The position numbers and the translations under genes were made by a program. A DNA stretch of 64,000 bases from Callorhinus ursinus (lineage: Eukaryota > Chordata > Mammalia > Carnivora > Otariidae), in the NCBI RefSeq assembly GCF_003265705.1, contig NW_020313057.1:7552450-7616449 (forward strand). Reading direction: 5' to 3'. The notes under the pieces were generated by a model, which did no database searches, had not been told where the DNA came from, and was given only the letters and a program-made list of their open reading frames with translations. Shown one piece after another: positions 10,998 to 22,613 of this stretch (its first letter is position 1; each line of letters opens with the position of its first letter).

Positions 10998-12290
10998 AAT
11001 CATGATGAGCTTCGGTATGTCTGTTTGTATGTGTACCTGTGTGTGTTGCATATAACATGTTAATATTTTTTGGTTTTGGATCTGTTGGTCTATCATTTTT
11101 GTCAAAATTGAATGGTTTCTGGATATTTTCATTCGAAATATTTTCTGCCCCCTCCCCTTGTTTGTTACCAGAACTCCATTCCTGCTTGTGTTAGGTTGCT
11201 TACAGTTACACTGTTTATTCTTTTTATTTGTTTTTTGTCTATTTGCTAATTTTAAGTCTGTCACTAATTCAAGGTCACTGATTTTTTTTTCCTTCGGTGA
11301 ATAATCAGGTTTTTATCTCATTTAGGGAATTGTTTATTTAAAGGACGTTTTGAACTCTAAAAGTTCTGCTTGTGTTATCTTTGTATGTGTCATTTCCTTC
11401 TTTATTGTGTCCATGTTTTCCTTTAAATATTTGTGTTTAATCGATGTTTCATCTTGGTTTTACTAATTTTTTTTTCATTTTTGGCTTTTTATATGTCTGG
11501 TTATATTTTCTTATTTTTTTTATCTTGTGATGAGTCATGTTTTTGTGCATTTAGCATTTCCAATAACTACTTTTGGATGCCAGACAGTAATATAACCCTG
11601 TGCAGTGTTGTGAATTTTGCTGACTTCCTTAAAAAGCGTTGGGCTTTGCTACTATACAGGCAGTAAATTGACTTCCAGATTAATTTGATCCCTGTTTTAA
11701 TATTTGCAAGGCTGTGTCTAGGGGAATCTTCCCTCTGTATCAGCTTATTAATAAAGCTTGACTCTCTGGGGCCTGTACTGTATCAGGGGATCATTAAATA
11801 TTTTCCACTCTTACTATCCAGAACGTTAATATCTCTCCCCAACTTGTTTGAGCTCTGAGAATTGTTTATCTTATAACTGTATGTTTGGTTTTTGTCTTGT
11901 TGTATTTAATTTCAATGTAGCTTGTGTAGTCTAGTATTAATCAAAAACTCAGGAGGATGTCTTGCAGATGTCTGGAGCTATCTCTCTATAGTCCCCTCCT
12001 TTCTGGTACTTCTACCTGCAAATTCTAGCTTCCTCAGCTTCCAAGAACTCCAGTTTCTTCCTCTGAATAGTCTGTTGGGTTCTGTAGGGTATTCCACCTT
12101 TACCCCTGCAGCCCAAAAATGTCTCAGTCAGAAAGCCATCATGACCACAAGGCTCACCTCATTGTTTTTTCCCTCTCAGAAATCACAATTCTGCTATGCC
12201 TACTACTGAAAATTTAAAAGCAGCTGATGTACATTTTTTCCTGTTTTCTACTCGTGTTTTGTGGAAGGATTATATTTGGTACTTGTGACT
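10998..12290 (-). mobile_element. Ancient L1 5' region/ORF1, antisense
   Basis: The plus strand reads as the reverse complement of an old L1 5' end. It has 'cgaaatattttctgccccct' near 11135, 'ttgtgttaggttgcttac' near 11190, 'ttttggatgccagac' near 11571 and 'tgtgaattttgctgacttc' near 11609. Near 11990 comes a pyrimidine-rich part with 'ctggtacttctacctgcaaa'. The order matches the reverse of an ORF1/5' UTR block. All frames are broken. Confidence 0.5.
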
Positions 12291-12367
12291 CCCTCTTCCC
12301 TGGAAATAGAAATCTCTAAGTCTTTTAAGTTATATTTTATCTATAATTATTATATATTTGGAGTGGA

Positions 12368-12486
12368 GAAGATGTCAATGTATTAGATTTTTTTTTTTAA
12401 TTTGCAGACAGAATAATTAACTAAAAATAACATTTTAGGAACATAACTTTCCTATTAATTACCCCTATTTTTTAAAAATACAGTAT
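12368..12486 (+). repeat. Dispersed pair, copy 1
   Basis: This shares an ordered series with 15345-15625: 'gatg.caatgtatt.gattttttt', 'attaa', 'ttttagga', 'actttcctattaatta', 'attttttaaaa' and 'cagtatct'. It is not a repeat I can name. Confidence 0.7.
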
Positions 12487-12633
12487 CTCATGTTTTATAT
12501 CTTATGTTTTATCTTATGGGATACTTAGTGTGTTATCTACTTTGGGATTTACTCTACTAGGATTAGCAGTGCATTTATATGAGGAGTGAACTGTCTTTAT
12601 TAAGAAACATATATCATGGATATTTTTGATCAT

Positions 12634-12974
12634 AAAAATGAGGGCTTTGGGGTTTGGGATAGAGGGATGAACAGGCAGAGCACAGAGAATTTTTAGGGCA
12701 ATGAAACTACTCTATATGATACTAATGGTAGATGCATATCATTCTACATTTGTCAAAATCCAGATAAGGTACAGGACCAAGAGTGAACCCACATCTAAAC
12801 TATGATTGTGATAATGATGTTTCAATGTAGCCTCATGGACTGTAAGAAATGTGCCACTCTGATGGGGGATATTGATAACCGGGGAGGCTCTGCATGAGTG
12901 GGACCAGGAGGTATATGTGCAAATCCTTGTATTCTCCATTTTTCTGCGAATCTAAAACTATTAAAAAAAAAAAA
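12634..12974 (+). mobile_element. L1 3' UTR, old eutherian type, 5'-truncated
   Basis: 'gagaatttttagggcaatga', 'tactctatatgatact', 'catttgtcaaaatcca' and 'gaatctaaaactattaaa', ending in an A run at 12963-12974, are the classical L1MA/L1MB-type 3' end. The phrase 'gaatctaaaactatt' recurs at the end of the L1 at 48680-48700. Truncated at the 5' side, with no ORF. Confidence 0.75.
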
Positions 12975-13171
12975 GCAAGCCTTTAAAAAATGAGGCCCTC
13001 TGCTGTTAGCTTTCAAGGACCAACTCTGCATTGGAAGTTAACAGGAGTTGAGCAGAAAAATAGAAGGGGGTCATACAAAGAAAGTGTTGGAATATGTTCC
13101 CACAGAGATATATGGCAATGAGACATCTGTAGTGGTGAATGTGGCCCAAGATCCTTTAAAAGTCAGTGTGT

Positions 13172-13370
13172 GAGATGATGGACTCTGAAAAACAAACTGA
13201 GGGTTCTAGAGGGGAGGGGGGAGGGGGATGGGTTATCCTGGTGATGGGTATTGAGGAGGGCACGTTCTGCATGGAGCACTGGGTGTTATGAACAAACAAT
13301 GAATCATGGAACACTGCACCAAAAACTAATGATGTAATATATGGTGATTAACATAACAATAAAAAAAAAA
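13172..13370 (+). mobile_element. Young carnivoran L1, 5'-truncated 3' end
   Basis: About 200 bp of L1 3' UTR, the same sequence as positions 1-235 in reverse. It ends in 'aacataacaat' and an A run at 13361-13370. The target-site duplication 'aaaagtcagtgtgt' flanks it at 13158-13171 and 13367-13380. Confidence 0.92.
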
Positions 13371-13380
13371 GTCAGTGTGT

Positions 13381-13588
13381 GCTGGGGTGCCCGGGTGGCT
13401 CAGATGGTTAAGCGTCTGCCTTCGGCTTGGGTCATGATCCCAGGGTCCTGGGATTGAGCCCCTCATCGGGCTCCCTGCAGCGGGAAGCCTGCTTCTCCCT
13501 CTCCCACTCCCCCTGCTTGTGTTCCCTCTCTCGCTGTGTCTCTCTCTGTCAAATAAATAAATAAAATTTAAAAATAAAATAAAAAGAT
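13381..13588 (+). mobile_element. CAN-SINE inserted at the L1 target site
   Basis: Full-length copy: head 'gtgcccgggtggctcag', core 'gggtcatgatcccagggtcc', CT-rich tract, and tail with AAATA units. It is flanked by 'aaaagtcagtgtgt' at 13367-13380 and again at 13589-13602, so this 14-mer is present three times (see findings). Confidence 0.95.
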
Positions 13589-13602
13589 AAAAGTCAGTGT
13601 GT

Positions 13603-15344
13603 CCTATAACCCATTTTAAGTTGTTTGCAGAGTGACACCATACCATAGCTTCCTTTGTATCAAGTCTACAAGGCATACAATTGCCTTGTGGAGGAACAAA
13701 TTCTTCATTTTGCTTTATGCTTCTTATCAGTGTTAACAGATGACAAAAAAATAATAGCCTCAAGACAGGAGATGGGTGCAACCTAATATCAAAAGGTTAT
13801 ATTAAGAAATGACCAGGAAAGTTAAAGTTCTTGAGAATTGACAGAAATCTTAGATAAGGTGTTGAAGTTAACACATTTACATCCTAAAGAACCTCAAGTG
13901 ACATCTGAAGTTTTTAAACTTTGCTTAATAATATTTATTTTTTGATGGTTAATATAAAGCTTTTACTTTATGTTGATCTTTGTTATTTTCATTTGCAGTT
14001 TTTATAACTTTATGTCTAAATTCTGAGGGTTCAAATCCCTATGGACACACTACATAGAGTTATTTCTTATTTTGGTTATAGAAAGGGAATGTAAAAATTC
14101 CACAATATTTCCAGAAATGTGTATTTCTTAATATGGATAAATGTTTCATATTTCTTAGAGGAAGATGATGGAGCTTTAAATTTCAATGCTCTGATTTGTG
14201 TTCCTCATTTGCATGTTCATATATAGAATAATTATCCTTTATAGCTTAGTTTTTCTTCTGTAAAATGAGAACTGCCATCATTTTCAGAAATGGACATTTT
14301 AAGGAGAACTCACTTAAAAAAAAAATGTTTGTAGAACACTAGTCTCCTAAACTGATGTATAATATATTTGGGAAATGCTACTTACTACATCTCTTTCTAG
14401 AAGATTTGCAATGCATATTGACACATTAAAAGCATATTGTAGTAATTCTGAGTCACTATAGTAAATTGAAATGTGTTTATTTTTAAATATAATCTCTTGC
14501 CTATCTTGTTTGAACATGAAAATAATTTTTTTCAGGTAATATGTAAAAACTTTCTTTATGATTATGTTCTGTCCACATAGGACAGAATTTGGAAATTCTC
14601 ATTCACAAGCATTGTGGGACAGTTTGCCATCAAGTTTCCATAATTATATGTAACATATCAATTCACACCTTTTTTGTTCATGTTTACTTCTCTTTTGAAA
14701 TTATTTCCTTATGGTGCTTTCTTTCAATAATGCTTCTAAGTTGCCTCTGATACAAGTCACTTAGAGACTTATAAGATGCTTTTTATAAATTGATATTGAA
14801 ATTTGTCTCTCATTTGATCAAAAGTATGCTGAAACCGCATTCATATTTCTAGATCGTTCTGTGAGTTATCACAATGTCTCACTAGACATTCTATTTTCTG
14901 TCCTCATTGTTAGTAATATAATTTGTTCAAATGCTGGAAACAGGATGAAAAAGAATCCACAGGCTATTAATATTGCTCTACTAAAAATATTTCTTTTCAA
15001 ATAACATCTTAGTTTCAGAAAACATTCATTGTATTAGTTAGTCACCATTATTAAATGCCAAAAAATGGTGATTGGTGACATTCTTTGCTTGGCAATACAA
15101 GCTGAGGGAAAGTAGGAAAAATATTGTCCCAGATGAGTATGCTTTTATTCTCTATGGAAACCAGAGCAGCCATGCCAAGATAATTTATTTGGCATACATT
15201 ACTATCAGAACACCCAACTCAAAGTTGCAAATCTTCTCCCTTTTAACACTGATAGCTCTTCTGTTAGAGTTGTGTGAGGACACAATGGAAACTTTCTACT
15301 GTGGTTATTACCAGTTATATCTTGGTGCAAAATCAAATGGATAA
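13603..15344. other. Unassigned stretch
   Basis: No gene or element recognised over about 1.7 kb. The 90-residue frame at 15072-15344 has no family resemblance that I can see and no splice or start context. Confidence 0.4.
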
Positions 15345-15525
15345 GATGGCAATGTATTGGATTTTTTTATTTGTAGATAGAATGATTAATTAAAATTATG
15401 TTTTAGGGGCTCCTGGGTGGCTCAGTTGTAAGCGTGTGACTCTTGATCTCAGCTCGGGTCTTGATCTCAAGGTCATGAGTTTGAGCCCACACTGGGCTCC
15501 CCACTGGGCATGGAGCATATCTATA

Positions 15526-15556
<31 letters not shown>

Positions 15557-15625
15557 ATATATATATATATATAATGTTTTAGGAAAATTACTTTCCTATT
15601 AATTATTTCTATTTTTTAAAAGCAC
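15345..15625 (+). repeat. Dispersed pair, copy 2, split by a SINE
   Basis: This is the counterpart of 12368-12486. Left part 15345-15407 ('gatggcaatgtattggat'), then the SINE, then the right part from 15574 ('actttcctattaatta', 'attttttaaaa', 'cagtatct'). Confidence 0.7.
15408..15573 (+). mobile_element. CAN-SINE with microsatellite tail
   Basis: Head 'ggctcctgggtggctcag' and core 'cttgatctcaaggtcatgag' mark an older SINE subfamily. The CT-rich and A-rich tail is replaced by (TATC)n followed by (TA)n at about 15520-15572. Short direct repeats 'atgttttagg' lie at 15398-15407 and 15574-15583. Confidence 0.88.
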
Positions 15626-17110
15626 AGTATCTGCTGTACAAATATCTTACAATGAGTGTTTCAGGACACCATTATTTAGCCATGATTTTACTAACTATAT
15701 ATGGCAATTAGAACTTCATAATTTTTTTTTTGCTTGTTTAACTTTTTTGAAGTTCATAATAAGTATCTCAAATACTCATCAGTATGTAACAATCAAACAA
15801 ATTTTTTACCTTAACTCAGTGTCACCCAGAGGTATCTATGCAATGTGGTTATTTTTTTCATTCTCTATCAAACTGAAAATATTTAGAGGTAATATTTGCT
15901 TTGACAGTTAAATAATTCATTTTAAGACATTAGAGATTGACACCCAAAATATTTTCTTATAACCATGTGAAAGACATGTGTTTTTGTCTATCCTAAGGAT
16001 AGATAGCTGGCAATTTAGTTTTAAGTTGATATCTTTTTATATAAATTGTTGGCCTGCTCGTTATTACATAAATTGTTGAATTCAAATTGCATAATTTGTT
16101 TTCACAATTCACCCCAATTTCATTTAAAAAGTAAAGTGCAGAAGATGAAAAAAATGAGAATCTAGTGCTAGTGCTTATTAATTAAATGCAATCTGTATAA
16201 AGATGAAATTAATTATGTGTGGTTAAAGTGTAAATTTTTAGTCTTACTCTAAAGCTTATATAAGAAATGCCAGACCTATTTTATCAGCTATTGTACCTAA
16301 AATATACTTAAAATTTTGATATTTTGCAATATATTTTGTCTTTTGGGATATCCTACCACTTTTGTGCACATGCTCAACTCATAATTTATAAATTGTTGTG
16401 TATTTTTATATGTATTTACAGGAAAACTTTATACAGAAATGGATGTTCCTTGTAGTATATATCCCAAGAAAACCGAAAGCAGATTGTCTTTAATACTTAT
16501 TAATATGTCCATTTAGTTCCCTTTATCATCTTTGCTGAGCTATTTAATTTAGGTAATCAATTTTAATGAATTAGGGTTAAATAAGTCATTTTAGGAAGTT
16601 GTGTATATATTTGTATCAAATATTTTCATGAGGACTTGCCTGAGATTGCTGCTATATAACTTTCATAATTATAATAGTCCTCTTTACATTGATATATAAA
16701 TGAGGACGACATTGAATTCGGTATCTCCTTTTTCTCCACTGTTCTCATGAGTTAATGCTAAGCCATGTAACACCTTTGTGCAAATGAGAAAATGCACCCC
16801 TTACTCCAGGCAGATGAAACCATGTGCTAGGGCCTATGGTTGGTTAGTGGGTGGTAGTTTGCATTTGAGCTCCCTCTTGCCTCTTTAGCTGAGTGTCTTT
16901 GTCCAGGGCAGTACTTGCACACCTTTCCCTTATGGCCCTACTCACTGTGAGGACTCACTTTTTAAGAAGGCTCAGATAAAGGTAGTAAAGAAATTGGAGA
17001 GCATGATTATTTAAGTTCAACCTTGTTTATTCTTCTTGGGGCCAACCAGCTTTTAAAATCCCACAAGCTACCTCCTATTCATGAAAAAGATCATGACATC
17101 ATTTTCAGTT
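15626..17110. other. Unassigned AT-rich stretch
   Basis: About 1.5 kb with no gene or repeat family that I recognise. It has low GC and short chance frames only. Confidence 0.4.
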
Positions 17111-17114
17111 TTTA

Positions 17115-18335
17115 AAAAAATTGCAATATAAAAAATATATAAAATCTACTCTTTCATAGTGTGTAATTCAGTGGATTTTAGTTTATTCACAGAATTTCAC
17201 AGTCATCACCACTGTCTCATTTCATAACATTACATCATTCCAAATTAAAGCCCCATATTCATTACCAGCTCCTCCCTATTCTCGCCTCCTGTACCCCCTG
17301 ACAACCACTAATCTACTTCTGTTCTCTATGGATTTGCATATTCTTGATACTTTATGTAAATGGAATCATACAATATGTGTTCTTTTTTGTGTTTGTCTTC
17401 TTTCATTTAGCTTAATCTTTTCAAGGTCCATCCATATTGTAGGTTATATCAGTACTTCATTAGTTTTTATGACTAACTTATGATCCATTGTATGACTATA
17501 CCACATTTTGTTTATCCATATATAAACTAATGGGTATTTGGATTAGTTTTGTTTTTTCTTCTGTTCATAACAATGCTGCTATGAAAATTCATGTACAAGT
17601 TTTTATATTGATATGTATTTTCAACTATCTTGGGTATATATGTAGGATTGCACTTATTGGGTCATATGGTAATTCTACCTTTAACTTTTTGAGAAATGGA
17701 CAAAAACTACTTTTTCAGCACCTGCATCATTTTACATTCCCAACAGCAATGTATGAGGGCTCCAAGTTTTCTACTTTCTTACCAGCGTTTATTATTATCC
17801 ATCTTTTTTTTTTATTCTAGCCATCCTAGTGTGTGTGAAGTGGTATCTCATTGTGATTTTAATTTGTATTTCTCTGATTACTAATGATGTTGAGCATCTT
17901 TTCATATGCTTATTGACAACTTACATATCTTCTTTGAAGAAATGTCTATTGAAATCCTCTGGCCCTTTTTTAAATTGGGTTATTTTTCATTTTGTTTGTT
18001 GAGTTGTAAGTGTTCTTTATATATTCTAGATATTAGTCCCTTATTCGATAGATTATTTGCAAATATTTCCCTTCATTCTTTGTGGTAATTTCATTTATTG
18101 GTTGTGTCTTTTGAAGCATAAAAGTTTACCATTTGTATTAAGTCTAAATAATTTGATTTGTGTTTCTTGTGTTTTTGGTGTTAGTTCTAAGAAATCATTG
18201 CATAGTTTAAGGTCATGAAGATTTACATTTGAGTTTTTTCTGAGTTTTATAGTTTTAACTCATTTAGAAATTTGATCAATTTTTAGTTACTTTTTGTATA
18301 TGGTGTGAGATGAAGATATGTTTAATGTTATAAAG
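17115..18335 (-). mobile_element. L1 3' half, antisense
   Basis: The plus strand opens with the reversed 3' UTR ('tagtgtgtaattcagtgg', 'gtcatcaccactgtctcat'). It passes the ORF2 C-terminus near 17400-17480 ('tccattgtatgactatacca') and continues into ORF2 ('gaaatgtctattgaaatcct', 'agaaatcattgcatag'). Stops interrupt ORF2 throughout. The 110-residue frame at 17488-17820 is antisense to ORF2. Confidence 0.82.
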
Positions 18336-19270
18336 TCAAAGCAATTTTTAATCTAGGCCTTTGAGTTCATTAGCAAAAAATTCCCTTAAAAATATGAACA
18401 GTTTTTCTTCTTTTTGCTTTTAATCATATTTCATATTCCAGAGTCACATTCAGAGATCTGATGTGACAAGTCCCCTTATCTTCTATGTTACTTTACCCTT
18501 CTATTACCATTTCTTCATCTGTTTCAAATTAAAGATAGCTACTATGAGATTATCATCTCTGAATGGGAAAGACTCCCTCTTAATCTGGTTGTTGACTTGA
18601 ATCACATTTTTAACTAAAACTTCCTCAGCCTCTGTCATTCAAATGCTTTTAAAATCCAGTCACTTAGAAATTTTCAGTCTCCCAAGGCCTGAATTCTGGA
18701 ACTATCTTTATTTCTTTGTATTTCTATTGACTGCTGGCCAATTCTTTCCAGGACTAACATTTTTTTTTTATTAATATCTTATTAAATTCAGACACCAACA
18801 CACACAAATGTTTTGATTGCCACTCCTTTCCCCTAGAACTGCTAGCTCAACCATAGTCTGTTGGTGTGTATTTCTTTTTGTGTCTCCTGAGGGAGTACAA
18901 TATGTACTTTATAAATATAAGAGATCATCAGACATAAGCTTCAGTGGAACTACAAAGGCCTGTATTCTGGGTATACAAACAAATAGCAAGTCTCTAGATC
19001 CACATATAACAAATATAAATTATTTTTAGATGTTGAAACAAGTATTGAGTACTTACTCTATGTGAAGCTGTAAGTGTATCAGGTGATATCTTTGGCAATT
19101 GTAAAATGACCTAGTCACAGTTTCAGCCCTTGAAAAATGTTCAGTAAGACAGACATTTATAAAAAACTTAACAAAAATGCAGTTTATATTTTTTGGCTGT
19201 AAATTACAAATGATATGAATGTTATAGTTATTAAAAGGGAAGATAATCTTAGGAAGTATGTTTTCTATAT
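18336..19270. other. Unassigned stretch
   Basis: I recognise no gene. Frames up to 70 residues occur with no family resemblance. Confidence 0.4.
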
Positions 19271-19494
19271 GGATTTTATTTATTTATTTATTTATTTTTT
19301 AAAGATTTTATTTATTTATTTGACAGAGAGAGACACAGTGAGAGAGGGAACACAAGCAGGAGGAGTGGGAGAGGGAGAAGCGAAGCAGGCTTCCCGCAGA
19401 GCAGGGAGCCCGATGCGGGGCTCGATCCCAAGACCCTGGGATCATGACCTGAGCCGAAGGCAGACGCTTAACGACTGAGCCACCCAGGCGCCCC
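19271..19494 (-). mobile_element. CAN-SINE
   Basis: Antisense full-length copy: (ATTT)n tail, 'agattttatttatttatt', GA-rich tract, 'cgatcccaagaccctggg', 'ggcagacgcttaacgactg' and head 'ccacccaggcgccc'. It is close to a clean consensus, suggesting recent insertion. I could not define the target duplication because of the ATTT-rich flank. Confidence 0.93.
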
Positions 19495-20349
19495 TAGACT
19501 GAGTCTCTTAATGATACTACGTTCTGTTTTAGGTGATGAACATAAAAGACTGAGAGTTTTAAATTGGGGATTATGCAAAGGGTAGCTATGAAGAACAGAA
19601 ATCAAATGTTTTTTGTTTAAAAACAATTATAACAAAGCCAGCAACCCGAGAGAAGTGACATGAAACTGTCACTTACACATATTGTAAAGATGTTTTTGTC
19701 AGATAAAATACAGAAGAAATTAGGAGGGGGGGCAGTATTTTTATAAGATTCTAGCATGACTTGAAAAACTGGTTAGATCCACCAAATTACAATTAAAACT
19801 AAACCAGAAGGCAAAGAGCAGTGGTCTGTTCAATGATCAGATCCAAACTCTTTATGCCGTGGTACATACAACGTACAGTAAAGCCTACAGTCACTAGGAG
19901 GTGTCCCTTCTTAACCAGGTGATGAACTAATGTGTTAATTTATTTTATGATTCTAAATTCAAAAAGAAGTTAAAAGCCGTCTTTAATTCCTTGAGAAATG
20001 GGGTGTTTTAAATCTCTACTGTCTAGACTTGGTCTTTACAGATGCCTGACATCCACACCTGATTACCTTGTAAGGAAAACAATGTGCCAGAAGTTTATTT
20101 GGGGAGCACTGATACTGGGCTTATAGTTCCAGAGCAGTTTTCACTGTACTTCCAGGACAAACATATTTAATCTGTGATCTTTAGCAAGACACTACGACCC
20201 CACCTGTGGTAATGTGGCAACTAGGGAATGCAGCAAATGAACTTGGTAATCTAGTTAACAGAACTTCCAGGCCAAAAATTGAAAGGACCATCTGGCTTCT
20301 GCTCACTGTCTAGGATGAAGTGCTAATGCACAGATATGAACTAAAGAAC
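19495..20349. other. Unassigned stretch
   Basis: No recognisable gene or element. Unique-looking sequence. Confidence 0.4.
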
Positions 20350-20358
20350 AAACTGTTT

Positions 20359-20549
20359 TCTTTTTTTAAGATTTTATTTTTTATTTGTCAGAGAGAAAGA
20401 GCAAGCACAAGCAGGGGGAGGGCAGGCAGAGGGAGAGGCAGGCTCCCCGCTGAGCACGGAGTCTGACTTCGGACTCCATCCCAGGACCCTGGGATCATGA
20501 CCTGAGCCTAAGGCAGATGCTTACCCAATTGAGCCACCCAGGCATCCCT
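20359..20549 (-). mobile_element. CAN-SINE with target-site duplication
   Basis: Antisense copy with 'aagattttattttttatttg', a GA-rich tract, 'ccctgggatcatgacctgag' and head 'gagccacccaggcat'. Flanking 'aaactgttt' lies at 20350-20358 and 20550-20558. Confidence 0.93.
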
Positions 20550-20558
20550 AAACTGTTT

Positions 20559-21010
20559 GTTTTCTAATAAATTTGTAGGATATGTGGATGTCCCATGACC
20601 ATCTTTCCAACCCAAAAACTGGACTTAAAAGGAGGAAAGTTTTCAGGACAAAGGTTAAAATGTAGCCACAAATGTGACTATAAAAACCTTTATTCAGACC
20701 TTAACAAAAATCTAAGGTAGTGTCGTGTAGATACTTTGAGCTGGACAGAGATGTCTTCAGAGTCTTGAGGTTGTACCTGCAGGACCTCTCTGTTAATAGG
20801 GATTCTAGAAATCTTCTGAGTGTTGTCCTATAAAAGCATTCCAGACAGTCAAGGTAGAGAAAGCATACGCAGAGGAGATTTGTGGATGTGGCTTTTGTCT
20901 AATGTAATGGGTTAGAAAGTGTTATATAAGAATCCTACAAAGTTTTAAAAGTTGGACCAAGTTGGACTAAAAGAAGACAGTAAGAATCCCAAACTAAAAT
21001 GAACATTTGG
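20559..21010. other. Unassigned stretch
   Basis: No gene or repeat recognised. Confidence 0.4.
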
Positions 21011-21044
21011 ACCTCTAATTTTTTTCAAGCAGATGATCCAGGCT

Positions 21045-21195
21045 ACTTTATTATTTATTTTTATTTTTATTTTATAAGTAGGCTCCATGCCGAGCATGGA
21101 ACCCAGTGTGGGGCTTGAAGTCACAACCCTGAGATCAAGACCTGAGCTGAGATCAAGAGTTGGATGCTTAACTGACTGAGCCATCCAGGTGCCCC
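21045..21195 (-). mobile_element. CAN-SINE, older subfamily, short
   Basis: Antisense. 'gtaggctccatgccgagca', 'cacaaccctgagatcaagac' and head 'gagccatccaggtgcccc' identify it. It lacks the long GA tract. Possible target duplication 'gacctctaa' at about 21011-21019 and 21198-21206. Confidence 0.88.
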
Positions 21196-21209
21196 AAGAC
21201 CTCTAAATG

Positions 21210-21739
21210 TTTTTATGAGCAGTTGGTAGGCTGCAAAAAAACTATGCAACTGCAAATACAAGTTATTTCTTAGGACAAGGAAAGCATGTCTCCATGAAAC
21301 AGGAGTATATAGGGCAGAATGCCTAGACACAGAGCCATTCCCTGGGAACTGTCTGGAACCCTAAACAAGAAGATAGTAGTAGTTTCCCACTGGATTTTAC
21401 ATTGCTACAGAGCAGTGATGGCCATGTGTTTCTCCTGTTTTCTTCCATTTTGAATTGAGTTAGCTATTACTGTTACACTGTACCCATCCCACCATTGTGT
21501 GTTTGGGTATGTGGAAGCAGATATCTTGGGTTTGGGGGTTAACAAGCCTTCAAGCCAAGAGAAACCATACCAAAGCAATTGAAGCCCAGAAATCAACCAC
21601 ACCTGGACCTGATCCAGATGAAGCTATCTTGGACCTTAAGCGATCTTAGACCTTTGATGCCACTGTGGGTATCTTATGAGGGGAGTATACATGTTTTGCA
21701 CAAGGAAGAAGTGAAATAATTTGTGGCCAAAATTTTTAC
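21210..21739. other. Unassigned stretch
   Basis: No gene recognised. The part after 21600 could already belong to the LTR remnant that follows. Confidence 0.35.
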
Positions 21740-22040
21740 CATGGGATGTAATACCAGTGAGAACATGGCCATGCAATCTTGACACTCTTACCATTAAGAT
21801 ATGAGGCCAGTTTTCTCTCCCTTGAAATCTAAGCAGCCTGGGACTGCTTTGAGCAATAGCATATGCCAGAAGTGATCAATGGAGTCTCACAGAAATGATC
21901 CTATGTGGCTTGTGAGCCTAGATCATAAAAGACCTTGAAGCTTCTGCCTTGTTAAAAGGAGAGAGCAACTCCACTGGGAGCCCCGATCCACTAGATAAGA
22001 TTAACTACCCTGGGGTCACCATGCTGTGAGGATGCTCCAT
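21740..22040 (+). mobile_element. MLT1-like (MaLR) LTR fragment
   Basis: 'tgtggcttgtgagcctagatcataaaa' type text (21904-21930) is followed by 'cttctgccttgttaaaagg' and 'caccatgctgtgaggatgctcc' type text. This is the order of the 3' half of MLT1-type LTRs of the MaLR group. It is a decayed regulatory remnant with no internal gene. Family named from memory. Confidence 0.5.
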
Positions 22041-22080
22041 CCACATGCATTGTTTTTTTCCTGTATGTCAGGAAATAGCA

Positions 22081-22165
22081 ATGCCATATATATATATACA
22101 CATGCCATATAATATGTATATATATATATATGTGTGTGTGTATATGTATATATTATATGGCATGC
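22081..22165. repeat. AT-rich tract with a 15-bp inverted repeat
   Basis: The arms 'catgccatataatat' (22101-22115) and 'atattatatggcatg' (22150-22164) are perfect reverse complements around a TATA/TGTG loop of 34 bases. Confidence 0.9.
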
Positions 22166-22613
22166 ATGTATCTGTAACCTGGTACAGTGATTTGGGAAAC
22201 ATTTTTAATATTACTTTTGTTTTTCCCTTTTAGATCAATTCCCATCTGGAATAAGGCATTAATTTCCCTAAAGGAGGGGCAGATATAAATGTATTTTATG
22301 CTTAAACAATAACAGCCCGGATGGTATGTATTTAACATTTAACTGACAGTTCAACATGCTCCAGTAGAATTTTTTAGAACTTTAGAGTTTTGTGAACAGC
22401 AACATTCAGAATGAAACAAGAAAAGCCCCAGACAGGCGTGGAGCATAGTTATCTCTGAGGTTTGCAAGGAAAATGAAGTGGAGGGTGTGCTCATATGGGT
22501 GCTGATCCTCCACAGTATGTGCTTTAATGAAAACGTGAGAGGCAGGGTGCCTGGGTTCCTTCTTTATGCTTCATTTAATTAATATTTAAAGTTTTCCTCA
22601 CCTGTAAAATGAT
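22166..22613. other. Unassigned stretch
   Basis: No gene or element recognised. Confidence 0.4.

Noticed and set aside
10794..11264. 156-residue minus-strand frame
   Set aside because: It runs through the CAN-SINE (10779-10981) and its (GA)n tract into old L1 text. It has no domain of its own.
13326..13781. 151-residue minus-strand frame
   Set aside because: It crosses the L1 poly-A and the SINE at 13381-13588, and part of its protein is the antisense SINE translation.
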